Shown here: in pieces, positions 27,591 through 38,445 of the stretch
Position numbering within the stretch: the stretch's first letter is position 1
Layout: each line of letters opens with the position of its first letter
NCBI GenBank assembly: GCA_958295855.1
Contig: OY282383.1
Location: 5,332,329-5,396,328 of the forward strand
Origin: an uncultured Poribacteria bacterium
GTDB taxonomy: Bacteria > Poribacteria > WGA-4E > WGA-3G
Direction: 5' to 3'
Length of the DNA stretch: 64,000 nucleotides
Translations under genes and position numbers: made by a program
Notes under the pieces: model-generated
Databases searched by the model: none
The model's input: the letters and a program-made list of their open reading frames with translations, nothing else
Told to the model about the DNA's origin: nothing

Positions 27591-27660
27591 TGCCTGACGC
27601 TTTCGTCCCCATGAGGAAATTTACCTTTGTGGGACAAAGTGACAGGCGTTTCTTTTTAAA
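27591..27660 (+). terminator. Hairpin plus U-run between IS derivative and pheS (terminator or attenuator)
   Basis: TGCCTGACGCTTTCGTCCCC...GGGACAAAGTGACAGGCGTTTCTTTTTAAA. Confidence 0.6.
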
Positions 27661-27719
27661 AAGATATACCGATAGAGTCGGGAGAATACAGCACTCCGCC
27701 CTTACAGGAGAAGGAGAAT

Positions 27720-28787
27720 TTGGTGAAAGCAGAATTAGAGGCGATTCAAGCAGAGGCACTTGAGGCTTTAAAAGCGGTTAAAACGCCAGACGCGCTTGAA
27801 TCGCTCCGAATCACGTATTTTGGACGTAGGGGAAAATTGACAGATGTCATGAAGGGCATGGGTACACTTTCCAAAGCAGAGCGGCCAGCGATTGGAAAAC
27901 TTGCCAATGAGGTGCGCACCACGCTAACGCAAGCGTTTGAAAAGGCAACGGAAGCACTGCATCACCAACAACAGGCGCAGCAACTCGAGGCAGAATCCGT
28001 TGACATCACACTCCCTGGACGAAAGCCTGCTTACGGGAAAGCACACCCTGTCATGCAAACGCTGGAGCGGATTGAGGCCATCTTCAGCCAAATGGGGTTC
28101 CAGGTAGCAACAGGGCCGGAGGTTGAGATGGAGTATTACAACTTCGATGCCCTGAACACACCTGCCGACCATCCGGCGAGGGATTTGCATGATACATTCT
28201 ACCTGGAAGCGCGCGGTTGGAAACAGCACCCACAAGAAGAAGGCGAGGACGCACGCAGCGAACGCCTTTTGCGCACGCATACGTCGCCTGTGCAAATCCG
28301 CGTGATGGAAAATCAAAAACCGCCTGTGCGTATCATTGTGCCGGGAAAAGCGTATCGAGTGGATTACGATGTCTCGCACACGCCGATGTTTCATCAGGTG
28401 GAGGGGTTACTTGTGGATACACACGCCACCTTTAGCGAATTGAAGGGGGTGCTGGCATCGTTCGTTCGGCAGATGTTTGGCGAGCAGACGCAGATGCGGT
28501 TCCGACCCCATTTCTTTCCTTTTACAGAACCGAGTGCGGAGATCGATATTTCCTGCACTGTATGTCAAGGAAAGGGGTGCCGGAGTTGCGGACATACTGG
28601 GTGGATTGAAATTTTGGGGGCGGGCTCTGTCGACCCAGAGGTATTCCACGCCGTGAACTATAATCCGGCGGAGGTTACCGGATTTGCCTTCGGCATGGGC
28701 GTGGAGCGCATCGCAAACCTCCAGTTCCGCATCCCGGATATCCGCACCTTTTATGAAAACGATCTCCGATTCTTGCGCCAGTTCTAG
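27720..28787 (+). CDS. pheS: Phenylalanyl-tRNA synthetase alpha subunit
   Basis: HPVMQTLERIEAIFSQMGF, TSPVQIRVME, FHQVEGLLVD, MRFRPHFFPFTEPSAEIDI, GMGVERIANL. Confidence 0.96.
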   Translation: MVKAELEAIQAEALEALKAVKTPDALESLRITYFGRRGKLTDVMKGMGTLSKAERPAIGKLANEVRTTLTQAFEKATEALHHQQQAQQLEAESVDITLPGRKPAYGKAHPVMQTLERIEAIFSQMGFQVATGPEVEMEYYNFDALNTPADHPARDLHDTFYLEARGWKQHPQEEGEDARSERLLRTHTSPVQIRVMENQKPPVRIIVPGKAYRVDYDVSHTPMFHQVEGLLVDTHATFSELKGVLASFVRQMFGEQTQMRFRPHFFPFTEPSAEIDISCTVCQGKGCRSCGHTGWIEILGAGSVDPEVFHAVNYNPAEVTGFAFGMGVERIANLQFRIPDIRTFYENDLRFLRQF

Positions 28788-29037
28788 TACGTAGGTTGGG
28801 TTGAGCGTCCTGAAACCTCGGCCTGACGATTCGGAAATGTAAGCGAAACCCAACACTCCATAATAATTGCGTAGCCTGGGTCGAATTGTTGGGTTTGACT
28901 AGCTCTATAGGCCGGTCTAACGGAAGAGTAGCACTTCGATGGGTATTGAGATAGGTTGGCCCCATTACCGTTCAACCCCACCTACACTGCTATCAAATGT
29001 GCCTAAAACTATAAAATTGGAAAAAAGGACTTAATGG

Positions 29038-31491
29038 ATGAACGTCACCGTAAATTGGTTGAAAACCTACATTGATTTCGCGCTTTCACCCAGCGAGCTC
29101 GCCGATCGGTTAACGATGTTAGGCATTGAAGTTGAATCCATCAAGCACCTCGGAGCCGAGCTAGCGGGCGTGGTAGTTGGCAAGGTGACAACTATCAAAC
29201 CGCATCCGAATGCAGATAAACTCGTTCTCTGTCAGGTAGATGTTGGCGAAGCCGCTGCACTCCAAATCGTCTGTGGTGCGCCCAACGTAACGGCGGGAAT
29301 GCTCGCCCCTGTCGCGACAATCGGCACAGAATTGCCCAACGGTATTACAATTAAGCGTGCCAAACTTCGCGGACAAGAATCGCAGGGCATGCTCTGCTCC
29401 GAAAAAGAGTTAGGGCTAGCGGCGCAGCTTGCAAGCGCATCAGGACTCATGGAATTACCCCCAACTATGTCCATTGGCATGCCGCTTGCCCAAGCGTTAG
29501 GATTAGATGATGTCGTGCTTGAACTGGAGATTACGCCAAATCGTCCGGATTGTCTCAGCCTCATCGGTGTGGCACGCGAAATCCGCGCTGAGACAGGAAA
29601 CGCCTTAAAACTGCCACAGGTGAATCTTCAGGAGGACGAAACCGATATCCGAGAGATGACTGCTGTAACCATTGACGCACCTGAGTTGTGTCCCCGTTAT
29701 GCTGCCCGCGTCATTCGAGGCGTTAAAGTGGGGAAATCGCCAGCATGGTTACAGCAGCGGCTTGAATCTGTGGGCGTAGGCGTTATTAACAACATTGTTG
29801 ATGTCACCAACTTTGTCTTGATGGAATATGGGCAACCCCTGCACGCCTTCGATTATCACAAACTGGCAGACGTTAAACATGGGCTTGCAAATGGTGCCCT
29901 AAGGCGCATTGTCGTGCGTCGTGCAGCGGAAGGTGAACAGTTGAAAACGCTTGATGAGGTTGAGCACAAACTCACTTCTGACATGCTCGTCATTGCCGAT
30001 GCCGAAAAGCCTGTCGCTCTTGCCGGAATTATGGGCGGGTATGATTCGGAAATCACAGCGGCAACGTGTGATGTGCTGTTAGAAAGTGCCTATTTTCAAC
30101 CCTCAAGTATCCGTGCTACCGCGAAGGCGTTGGGAATGAACACAGAAGCCTCATATAGGTTTGAACGCGGTGCCGACCCGGGCACAGTCCTTCCTGCCCT
30201 TGACCGCGGGGCGCAGCTCATCGCTGAATTAGCGGGCGGCACTCTATGTGCTGGGAGCGTTGATGTCTATCCAGGGCAACAGCCGCTTGTTCAGCTTCAA
30301 CTCCGTCCCGAACGCGTCAATTTCGTATTGGGGACGGCGCTTGAGGCGACAGAGATGGACGCTATTTTAAACCGACTCGGTTTCCATGTCAAAGCCACCG
30401 ATGGCGAATATCAGGTCACCGTGCCGACGTTCAGGTCTGACGTTACCCGCGAAATCGATCTCATTGAGGAGATAGCGCGCGTCTACGGCTACGATAACAT
30501 TCCGACGACACTACCAAGAGGGGATATTCCTGTGCCTGCCCCGGAGCCGCGCACTGAAGTTCGCAAACGTATAAAGCACTTTCTCCTCGCATCAGGCATG
30601 ATGGAAGCGGTAAACTATAGTTTTTGCCATCCGAACTGTTTTGAGAAGATTCGGTTGAATAAAAACAATCCGCTTCGCGAGGCCTTGCAACTGCGAAACC
30701 CGTTGAGCCCAGAGATGTCGATTCTTCGGACGACATTGTTGCCGAGTTTGCTTGAGAATGCACAACACAACCGCAATCACCAGATAGACGATATCGCCCT
30801 CTTTGAGATGTCCACCGTGTTTCTTGTAGGAGGAACCTCTCGTCCCGACTCCCCGGTAAAAGAACCGGAACGCGTGGCTGGCATCCTCGCAGGGGAAATC
30901 GGGGGTGGTGTCTACGGCAATCCGTATAGATGTCCGGATTTCTTTGACATCAAAGGCGTTGTGGAAGGCATCCTTGAAGTGTGCGGCATGACTGATTACA
31001 CTATTCAGCAGACAGCCGAGCCAACTTTTCACCCGGGGCGCAATGCAGAGGTGTTATTAGCGGATAGGCGGCTCGGTATCTTCGGAGAGGCGCACCCGAG
31101 AGTGCTGGAAAATTACGCTCTGCCGTATAAGGCGTATCTCTTTGAATTTGATGTCGAGGCCTTAGTGGGCACCGCCGAGTTTTCCAAACGCTTCGAGCCG
31201 ATTCCCATCTATCCGAATGTCCAGCGCGACCTTGCGATTGTCGTAGATGCAGATGTGCTATCAGATATACCGATGGCACTTATCTATGCAACGGGGGGCA
31301 CATTGGTAGAATCGGTCCGCCTGTTTGATGTGTACCTCGGCGACCAGGTGCCGGCAGGTAAGAAGAGTCTTGCCTATACTATCACCTATCACTCGGCAAC
31401 CGAAACCTTGACAGACAAAGCTGTGAACGCCCTCCACGACAGGGTTGTCAAACGTCTCAATTGCGAGTTGGGTGCTGAATTGCGAATGTAG
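29038..31491 (+). CDS. pheT: Phenylalanyl-tRNA synthetase beta subunit
   Basis: MNVTVNWLKTYIDF; NRPDCLSLIGVAREI; VDVTNFVLMEYGQPLHAFDY; C-terminal FDX-ACB region. Confidence 0.96.
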   Translation: MNVTVNWLKTYIDFALSPSELADRLTMLGIEVESIKHLGAELAGVVVGKVTTIKPHPNADKLVLCQVDVGEAAALQIVCGAPNVTAGMLAPVATIGTELPNGITIKRAKLRGQESQGMLCSEKELGLAAQLASASGLMELPPTMSIGMPLAQALGLDDVVLELEITPNRPDCLSLIGVAREIRAETGNALKLPQVNLQEDETDIREMTAVTIDAPELCPRYAARVIRGVKVGKSPAWLQQRLESVGVGVINNIVDVTNFVLMEYGQPLHAFDYHKLADVKHGLANGALRRIVVRRAAEGEQLKTLDEVEHKLTSDMLVIADAEKPVALAGIMGGYDSEITAATCDVLLESAYFQPSSIRATAKALGMNTEASYRFERGADPGTVLPALDRGAQLIAELAGGTLCAGSVDVYPGQQPLVQLQLRPERVNFVLGTALEATEMDAILNRLGFHVKATDGEYQVTVPTFRSDVTREIDLIEEIARVYGYDNIPTTLPRGDIPVPAPEPRTEVRKRIKHFLLASGMMEAVNYSFCHPNCFEKIRLNKNNPLREALQLRNPLSPEMSILRTTLLPSLLENAQHNRNHQIDDIALFEMSTVFLVGGTSRPDSPVKEPERVAGILAGEIGGGVYGNPYRCPDFFDIKGVVEGILEVCGMTDYTIQQTAEPTFHPGRNAEVLLADRRLGIFGEAHPRVLENYALPYKAYLFEFDVEALVGTAEFSKRFEPIPIYPNVQRDLAIVVDADVLSDIPMALIYATGGTLVESVRLFDVYLGDQVPAGKKSLAYTITYHSATETLTDKAVNALHDRVVKRLNCELGAELRM

Positions 31492-31545
31492 GCGCGCTTC
31501 TTCGGGAGAAGCGCCTTCTAGTCTCGATACCCTTTTTAGCGAATT

Positions 31546-32268
31546 ATGCAGGCAAACGGGATAAAAAAACTATTTTCAGCCATCGCGCGCCACTATGACT
31601 TCCTCAATTCCCTCTTAAGCCTCCGGTTCGATGGCGTATGGCGAAGAGAAACAGTCAAGGTGAGCTGCGTTGCACCGACGAGCAAGGTATTAGATGTCTG
31701 CACCGGCACAGGCGAACTCGCCCTTGCATACTCAGACAAAATGGGGGTGGAGGGCTCCGTCATCGGTTCAGATTTCTGTTTTGAGATGTTGGCTGTTGGC
31801 AAGCAGAAGCTCCAACGGGATAGTAGTAGGCCCGCTCTGTCGTGCCGTAATACAAACTTTCTGGCAGCGGATACCCTCACCCTTCCGTTTCTGGACAATA
31901 CCTTTGACATTGTTTCCGTCGGTTTTGGCATCCGGAACGTCGCAGATCTGGAGATGGGCATCCGTGAGATGACGCGTGTGGCAGTGCGGGGTGGCAGAAT
32001 TGCCATCTTGGAGTTTACGCAACCCGTGAATCCAGTATTTCGGAGCCTCTACTATCTCTATTTCAGGAAGGTTTTACCGTTCGTCGGCAATTGCATCTCC
32101 CGCAACAAAGACAATGCTTACGGGTATCTTCCCCGGTCGGTGATGCAGTTTCCGAATTGCGATGCGTTGAAAGCGGTTATGGAGCGGTGTGGGCTGACAG
32201 ATGTGCAGTTTTATCGGAAAACGTTCGGCATCGTTGCGATTCACGTTGGGAAGAAACGTGCGAGTTAA
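31546..32268 (+). CDS. ubiE: Demethylmenaquinone/ubiquinone methyltransferase family
   Basis: ARHYDFLNSLLSLRFDGVWRRETV; VLDVCTGTGELALAY; FDIVSVGFGIRNVAD; YLPRSVMQFPN. Confidence 0.93.
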   Translation: MQANGIKKLFSAIARHYDFLNSLLSLRFDGVWRRETVKVSCVAPTSKVLDVCTGTGELALAYSDKMGVEGSVIGSDFCFEMLAVGKQKLQRDSSRPALSCRNTNFLAADTLTLPFLDNTFDIVSVGFGIRNVADLEMGIREMTRVAVRGGRIAILEFTQPVNPVFRSLYYLYFRKVLPFVGNCISRNKDNAYGYLPRSVMQFPNCDALKAVMERCGLTDVQFYRKTFGIVAIHVGKKRAS

Positions 32269-32448
32269 TTCATTGTCTGAATCGCGGATTTGCAGGATTA
32301 TAGGTTTTCAGGATTTTATAGTAACGCCTACAATTATTGATACACGCTGTATTTTTAACGGGCGATAAATCGCCCTACTACAAACGCACCTGCTTGTCAG
32401 TATGGCTACATATTTTCCTATTTGACTCTATTTGGAAGGAAATGATTG

Positions 32449-33600
32449 ATGAAAACCTTGTTTCGCCTGTTAATACTGGTAATGGTAAGCCTTTTCCCCG
32501 TTTACATCGTCAGTTGTGGAGAACGGGTAGAAGAGGATGAAGTTGCCCCAGTGGAATTAGTGCACGCACATCCAGCACCCGATAGCACGATTGACGCAAA
32601 CGATATGATTCTTGTTACCTTTGACGGTGTCCCTGTAGATGTAGGTGTGAATGTAGGTGCTGTTACAATAGCTGGCAAAGCAGTCACAATTGCCGGTCCC
32701 TTCCCACCGGGAGTGCTCACTTTGACACTCACGTGGGCAGATGGCGTTCAAACGCTCACCTACACCGTCACAACATCTAAATCCGTTGTCACTGAGCCTC
32801 TCCCTGAGCCGAATCTTATCCCTGAGCCTGAACCCGTTGTTCCCGAAGGCATGGCACTAATTCCCGAAGGTGACTTTCGGATGGGAAGTAAGGATGGGGA
32901 TGCTGATAACGATGAACAGCCGGTGCATACCGTTTACGTGGATGCCTTTTATATCGATGTCCACGAGGTAACCAATGGCGAATATAAGGAGTTTGTTCTT
33001 GCCAACCCGGCGTGGCAAAAAGATTTAATTGAAGCACGATTCCACGACGGCAATTACCTACACGATTGGAATGGGAATAACTTCCCTGGTGGAAAGCGCG
33101 ACCATCCGGTGCGTTATGTCAGTTGGTATGCTGCGATGGCTTACGCAGCATGGGTAGGAAAACGGCTGCCCACAGAAGCGGAGTGGGAGAAAGCAGCGCG
33201 CGGCGGATTAGACAGAAAGAAATATCCATGGGGTAATCAGATTAGTGCGAGAAGAGCAAACTACGGCAAGAATATTGGAGAGACAACACCTGTCGACGAG
33301 TATCCGCCGAATGACTACGGCGTGTATGACATGGCAGGTAATATCTGGGAGTGGTGCCTTGACGAATACCAGATTGATTTCTATGCCAACTCGCCACGTC
33401 GAAATCCGACCGCTGGCGCGAATAATGTGGAGGAGATTGTAGATAATTTTGAGAATATTATAGATTTTTGCGTGTTACGGGGTGGCGCGTGGAACAGCAA
33501 TCCTGAGTGGTTGCGCGCCGCGAATCGTCATGGGACGAATCCAGCGTACGCGGGCATCGGCGGCCTCGGTTTTCGTTGTGTGAAGGCAGTATCTCCTTAA
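32449..33600 (+). CDS. Formylglycine-generating-enzyme (SUMF1)-domain lipoprotein
   Basis: Lipobox-like FPVYIVSCGE; EGDFRMGSKDGDADNDEQPVHTVYVDAFYIDVHEVTNGEY; GKRLPTEAEWEKAARGG; FRCVK. Confidence 0.88.
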   Translation: MKTLFRLLILVMVSLFPVYIVSCGERVEEDEVAPVELVHAHPAPDSTIDANDMILVTFDGVPVDVGVNVGAVTIAGKAVTIAGPFPPGVLTLTLTWADGVQTLTYTVTTSKSVVTEPLPEPNLIPEPEPVVPEGMALIPEGDFRMGSKDGDADNDEQPVHTVYVDAFYIDVHEVTNGEYKEFVLANPAWQKDLIEARFHDGNYLHDWNGNNFPGGKRDHPVRYVSWYAAMAYAAWVGKRLPTEAEWEKAARGGLDRKKYPWGNQISARRANYGKNIGETTPVDEYPPNDYGVYDMAGNIWEWCLDEYQIDFYANSPRRNPTAGANNVEEIVDNFENIIDFCVLRGGAWNSNPEWLRAANRHGTNPAYAGIGGLGFRCVKAVSP

Positions 33601-34538
33601 TGCTTAACGAACCTTTCTACGTGTGCCACAACGGATTCGGATACCCCTTGCAAACTATAGCCCCCCTCCAATGCGGATACAACGCGCCCCGATGCTGTTT
33701 CCTCGGCAACTTCAAGAATCAGGTCGGTTAGCATTGCAAACCCCTCAGCGGTGAGTTCTATTGTGGCGAGCGCATCGAGGTAGTGCGCGTCGAATCCCGC
33801 CGAAATCAGGATAAACTCAGGCGAAAAATTGTGCAACGCTGGTATGAGGACATTCTCACAGACTGTAATGTATTCGCTATTCCCACTCCCCGCAGGCATC
33901 GGCACGTTTAGCGTTGTGCCACGCGCTTTTCCGCTGCCGCGTTCATAACTTGAACCGGTGCCGGGATAGAGGGGTGATTGGTGGATAGAGAAAAAGAAGA
34001 CAGACTCGTCCTCATAGAAAATGTCTTGTGTACCGTTGCCGTGATGGACATCCCAATCCACAATCGCGACCTTCCCGATGCCGTGTTCACGTTGGAGGTA
34101 GCGGGCTGCAATCGCGATGTTGTTGAACAGACAAAACCCCATACTCCGGTTTTGTGTTGCGTGATGCCCTGGCGGACGCACCATAGCGAACGCGTTTTTG
34201 ACGGCACCCGTTGCAACGGCATCTGCTGCACGTAGCACGCCACCTGCGGAGAGTTTCGCTATATCAAACGAAGCCTTACTGACAGGTGTGTCATAGGTAA
34301 GCGGGATCTCTTGTTCGCAGTATTGCCGGACGTGTTCAGGATAGGTAGTTTCATGCGCGTAACAGAGTTGTGCTATACTCGCCGGGGTGGCTTCAATTGC
34401 GTGCAGCTGCTTCCACACCTCGCTCTGCTGTAGGGCGGCTAAACTGGCTCGTAGCCGGTCTGGACGTTCGGGGTGCTCTGGGCCGGTGTCGTGGTTGAGG
34501 TAGTCTGGGTGATAGATAAATCCTGTTTTTTGTGGCAT
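33597..34538 (-). CDS. Histone deacetylase family protein
   Basis: ERPDRLRASLAAL; VRPPGHHAT; IVDWDVHHGNGTQDIF; SAGFDAH. Confidence 0.93.
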   Translation of the reverse strand: MPQKTGFIYHPDYLNHDTGPEHPERPDRLRASLAALQQSEVWKQLHAIEATPASIAQLCYAHETTYPEHVRQYCEQEIPLTYDTPVSKASFDIAKLSAGGVLRAADAVATGAVKNAFAMVRPPGHHATQNRSMGFCLFNNIAIAARYLQREHGIGKVAIVDWDVHHGNGTQDIFYEDESVFFFSIHQSPLYPGTGSSYERGSGKARGTTLNVPMPAGSGNSEYITVCENVLIPALHNFSPEFILISAGFDAHYLDALATIELTAEGFAMLTDLILEVAEETASGRVVSALEGGYSLQGVSESVVAHVERFVKH

Positions 34539-34710
34539 ATCTGTCCCTTTGTCTTCATAAAAAAGTTGACCTCGGTCTTCAAATATTATAGAATATGTCT
34601 TAATATCATAGAAACTGTTATTCTAATCCGTAGTTTTCTAGTAACGCTCTGGTTACTATATCACAAAGTCGGGATAAATCAAATCAAAATAGCCAAAGGG
34701 GAATTTTTCT

Positions 34711-35385
34711 ATGGATCTAAGGAAAATATCCGGTCAAATAGAGGCAAAACTATCGAAAATCTTTTCTGAAGAACTAACATCAGGGTTAGCAGCGCGCGAA
34801 GATTCCCGAGCTTTTGGGGCGATGGTTGAAAAAAAGATTGCAGATAACTGGAAGCAAGTATGTTCAGATCTTGGGCATGTTCCGCTAGAACGCCCAGGAA
34901 GACGCAGTATCTTTGATTTTGCGTTTCAGTCTGAAGGCAAAATCATTGGAATTGATGTTAAGACAAAAGATTTAGATTCAACTCGGTACTCTGATGGTGG
35001 AATTTGTGCTGTCGGGAATCTGTTGAAATTTCTTGCCAATGATGGTGGGATGTTTCTTCTCGCAGAGTTCGGACACAATAAATTATCGGATCAGCGTGAA
35101 AAACGTGACATTGTGTATATTCGGGTGGTACCTTTTATTTCCCTACCGCATAATGCGTACAGAATTGAAAATCTCGGCACAGGTCAGGTCCGGCTCAATT
35201 ACACAGTCAACCAAGTTTGGGATGAGATTGATTGGAGCAGAGACATTACCAATTTTTACGACGTGTTTATGGAGCTCGCTATCCAGCATTATAGACGAGT
35301 CAGCCGTGACGCGTTAAACCGTATTGCAGCTTTAGAGGCATTTAAGAAAAATGGATACAAAGACTTCTCATTTAATAGACGCTAG
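34711..35385 (+). CDS. Putative restriction endonuclease of a compact R-M pair
   Basis: PGRRSIFDFAFQSEGKIIGIDVKTKD (PD-(D/E)XK-like); overlaps the downstream methylase gene. Confidence 0.6.
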   Translation: MDLRKISGQIEAKLSKIFSEELTSGLAAREDSRAFGAMVEKKIADNWKQVCSDLGHVPLERPGRRSIFDFAFQSEGKIIGIDVKTKDLDSTRYSDGGICAVGNLLKFLANDGGMFLLAEFGHNKLSDQREKRDIVYIRVVPFISLPHNAYRIENLGTGQVRLNYTVNQVWDEIDWSRDITNFYDVFMELAIQHYRRVSRDALNRIAALEAFKKNGYKDFSFNRR

Positions 35386-36862
35386 TATCGGACAGGTTTT
35401 TACCCCGCTAAAATGGGCGGAATGGCTCATTAACAGGTGGAGCATCTTCGATGCATGGCTTGATGGCGCGCATATCTGCGATCCCACCGCAGGACAGGGT
35501 GCATTCGCGCTTGCGATGCTCCATATTGCACAGCGCAAAGGAATCGCTATTACTCCCGAACGCCTATCACGCCTAACCCTCATTGAAATAGTACCCTCAC
35601 ATCTTGAACGGTTTAGACAAAACGTCAAGCAAGAATTTGGGGTTGACTTCCCCGACTCTCAAACCTTCTGCCAAGATGTCATTCTGGAGCCTCATCAGAA
35701 AAAGTATGACATTCTCGTAGGGAATCCACCGTGGGCAAACTTCGGAGATTTGCCCACAGTGTACAAAGCGCGCGTAAAACCGTTTTTTCTTGTAGAAGGA
35801 CTTGTTCCAGATAGACAGAAGATGCTCTTGGGTTCTTCCCGGATTGATATAGCGGCACTGGTGCTGAAGGTTGTTTTGGGGAGATTGCTCAAAAACAACG
35901 GGTTTGGGTATTTCTATCTCCCTACGTCCCTCTTTTTTGGCGATGGTGCCCATAGTGGATTTAGAAGTTACAGCACCCGGGATTCGCGAACTCCCCTTGC
36001 TGCCCATCGGAATTTTGCCGTAGATACTGTCTATGAATTTACAACCACAAAAGTGTTTGAGGGAGTCAACACATCGTATTGTTGTGCAAAATTTCAGGGG
36101 GATACGCGACAGAGTTTTCCGGTCACGTATTTCAGAGAGTTGGACAGAAAATGGGTTGAACATAAGGCATTGCCGCTTAAAAATCCTGCTGATGCATGGC
36201 GAGTAGTGCAGAATCTCGATGCGCTGAATACGGGTGCAACGCTTGAAGTTAGCCTGTCGCCAGAGCAAATGCCTCGACAGGGTGTGAATACATGTGGAGC
36301 AAATAGAGTCTTTATCTTCGATGGCAAACCTTCGCATCTGCCTGAGGCGTTTCTATACCCTCTCGCAACAAAGGAGATATGGCGACAACCCGCATCATTA
36401 CCATGCAAGTGGATACTTCTGCCGTATCATCAGCAAACAGGAAAACCGCTCACATGGCATCAAATTGAACAGTGTGATGCCTTAAGGGAACACCTACAGA
36501 ACGCTCAAGATGTGCTACAAGCGCGGAAAGGGACGTTCCTCCGATCTGCTATCAATAGAGGAAATTGGTGGGCATTGCTGGGTGTGGGGCCCTATGCGTT
36601 TGCACCTTTCAAAGTGATTTGGGAGGCGTATGGGAAAAGGCAGTTCAACCCAATCGTGCTGGATAGTGTAGATGGGCAGGTGTGGCAAGGGAACCAGGCC
36701 ATGCACGCCTTTATTCCGTGCTGGACTGAACATGATGCACAGCGGGTGAAGACCGCGCTTGAGAATCCGGAAATTCCGGATTTATTGCGGCAACTCAATG
36801 GGGCAGGCAAGTGCAATTGGGCACAGCCTGGCAAGATTAAGAAGATTCTGGCGTTTGAATAA
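35351..36862 (+). CDS. N6-adenine class DNA methyltransferase
   Basis: GQVFTPLKWAEWLINRW; DPTAGQGAFALAML; DILVGNPPWANFGDLP (NPPW motif). Confidence 0.88.
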   Translation: MDTKTSHLIDASIGQVFTPLKWAEWLINRWSIFDAWLDGAHICDPTAGQGAFALAMLHIAQRKGIAITPERLSRLTLIEIVPSHLERFRQNVKQEFGVDFPDSQTFCQDVILEPHQKKYDILVGNPPWANFGDLPTVYKARVKPFFLVEGLVPDRQKMLLGSSRIDIAALVLKVVLGRLLKNNGFGYFYLPTSLFFGDGAHSGFRSYSTRDSRTPLAAHRNFAVDTVYEFTTTKVFEGVNTSYCCAKFQGDTRQSFPVTYFRELDRKWVEHKALPLKNPADAWRVVQNLDALNTGATLEVSLSPEQMPRQGVNTCGANRVFIFDGKPSHLPEAFLYPLATKEIWRQPASLPCKWILLPYHQQTGKPLTWHQIEQCDALREHLQNAQDVLQARKGTFLRSAINRGNWWALLGVGPYAFAPFKVIWEAYGKRQFNPIVLDSVDGQVWQGNQAMHAFIPCWTEHDAQRVKTALENPEIPDLLRQLNGAGKCNWAQPGKIKKILAFE

Positions 36863-37004
36863 GGATATTGCCTCACCACAATCCTTGAATCTTGATTATG
36901 TTTTTCTGGTGATGTTTTTTCTTGTAGACTAACATAAAATGTGCTAAACTTTAACACATGTTTGCATCCCATGCTATTACGTCAGGCAAAAAAAGGAAAA
37001 TGAA

Positions 37005-38315
37005 ATGGTTCACTACAAAGCACCCCGCGCATTTCATGTGATGACAAAGCCCATCGGGCCTATCTGCAACTTAGACTGTGAGTACTGCTTTTATCTGGAA
37101 AAAGAGAAGTTGTATCCCGAAACCGGCTCTTTTCGGATGACTGACGAGATTCTGGAGAACTACGTCAAGCAGTATATTGAAGCGCAGCAAGTCAACGAAG
37201 TCACGTTCGCGTGGCAAGGCGGCGAACCGACGTTGATGGGCGTGGACTTTTTCCGGCAAGCGATGCGGTATCAACAGAAATATAGACGCCCCGGCATGCA
37301 GATTCAGAATACGTTTCAGACAAATGCCACGCTGTTGGACGATGAATGGGGAGAGTTTTTCAAGCGGAACAAATTCTTAATCGGCGTGAGTATTGATGGC
37401 CCTCCGGAAATCCACGATAAGTACCGCTATGACAAACGCGGCCAATCCTCGTCTGAGCAGGTAATTCGTGGGTTGCGGATTTTGCAGAAGCACAAGGTGG
37501 ACTATAATGTGCTTTGTGTTGTCAACAACCACAACGGCGACTATCCCAAAGAAGTCTACAACTATTTTAAAGGACTTGGCGTTGAGTTTATGCAGTTTAT
37601 TCCTGCGGTTGAGCATTTCGGCGGGAAGAATGTGTCCCCGCGCTCTGTCACAGCACGGCAGTACGGCAAATTCCTCTGTGCGATTTTCGATGAGTGGGTG
37701 ATTAACGACATCGGAAAAGTTTTCGTTCAGATTTTTGATATCGCGCTTGAAGCGTGGTTGGGCTATCCACCGAGTTTGTGTGTTTTCAACGAAACCTGCG
37801 GCGACGCGCTGGCGATTGAACATAACGGAGATCTCTACTCCTGTGACCATTTCGTTACACCTGACTATCACATTGGTAACATTGCGGAAACCTCAGTCGC
37901 GGAGATGGTAGATTCGCCGTTCCAACGCAAATTTGGCACTGATAAACGGGATACGCTGCCGGAATACTGCCGCACCTGCGAGGTGAAGTTCGCTTGCAAC
38001 GGCGGCTGTCCTAAAAATCGCTTTATCAAAACCCCCACAGGCGAAGAGGGCTTGAACTATCTCTGTGCCGGCTATAAGCAGTTTTTCAATCACATTGATG
38101 AACCGATGAAGTTGATGGCTTCTGCTATCCAGATGGGGCGGCCTGCCAATAGTATTATGTCGGTAATGCGCCAACGTCGGCAGACACAAGGGAGGGAGCG
38201 GCATTCGGGTTTACAAACTAGCCTCACATCGGGACAGAAGATTGGACGAAACTCGCCTTGTCCGTGCGGCAGTGGCCGAAAGTATAAGCAGTGCTGTTTG
38301 CGGAACAGCAAATAA
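37005..38315 (+). CDS. Anaerobic sulfatase maturase-like radical SAM/SPASM protein with C-terminal SEC-C motif
   Basis: KPIGPICNLDCEYCFYLEKE; SPASM cysteines CRTCEVKFACNGGCPKNRF; GRNSPCPCGSGRKYKQCCL. Confidence 0.93.
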   Translation: MVHYKAPRAFHVMTKPIGPICNLDCEYCFYLEKEKLYPETGSFRMTDEILENYVKQYIEAQQVNEVTFAWQGGEPTLMGVDFFRQAMRYQQKYRRPGMQIQNTFQTNATLLDDEWGEFFKRNKFLIGVSIDGPPEIHDKYRYDKRGQSSSEQVIRGLRILQKHKVDYNVLCVVNNHNGDYPKEVYNYFKGLGVEFMQFIPAVEHFGGKNVSPRSVTARQYGKFLCAIFDEWVINDIGKVFVQIFDIALEAWLGYPPSLCVFNETCGDALAIEHNGDLYSCDHFVTPDYHIGNIAETSVAEMVDSPFQRKFGTDKRDTLPEYCRTCEVKFACNGGCPKNRFIKTPTGEEGLNYLCAGYKQFFNHIDEPMKLMASAIQMGRPANSIMSVMRQRRQTQGRERHSGLQTSLTSGQKIGRNSPCPCGSGRKYKQCCLRNSK

Positions 38316-38445
38316 TACCAGATTGAGTTAATAAGTTACGTACCCTTTGGACAGATACAGGGAGCTGGCCCTAGAGCTATTCCGTTTTAAGAAATTATCG
38401 GGTTTCGCACCTTTTTCCGGCCGAAGGCGGTTTAGATGAAACGCT

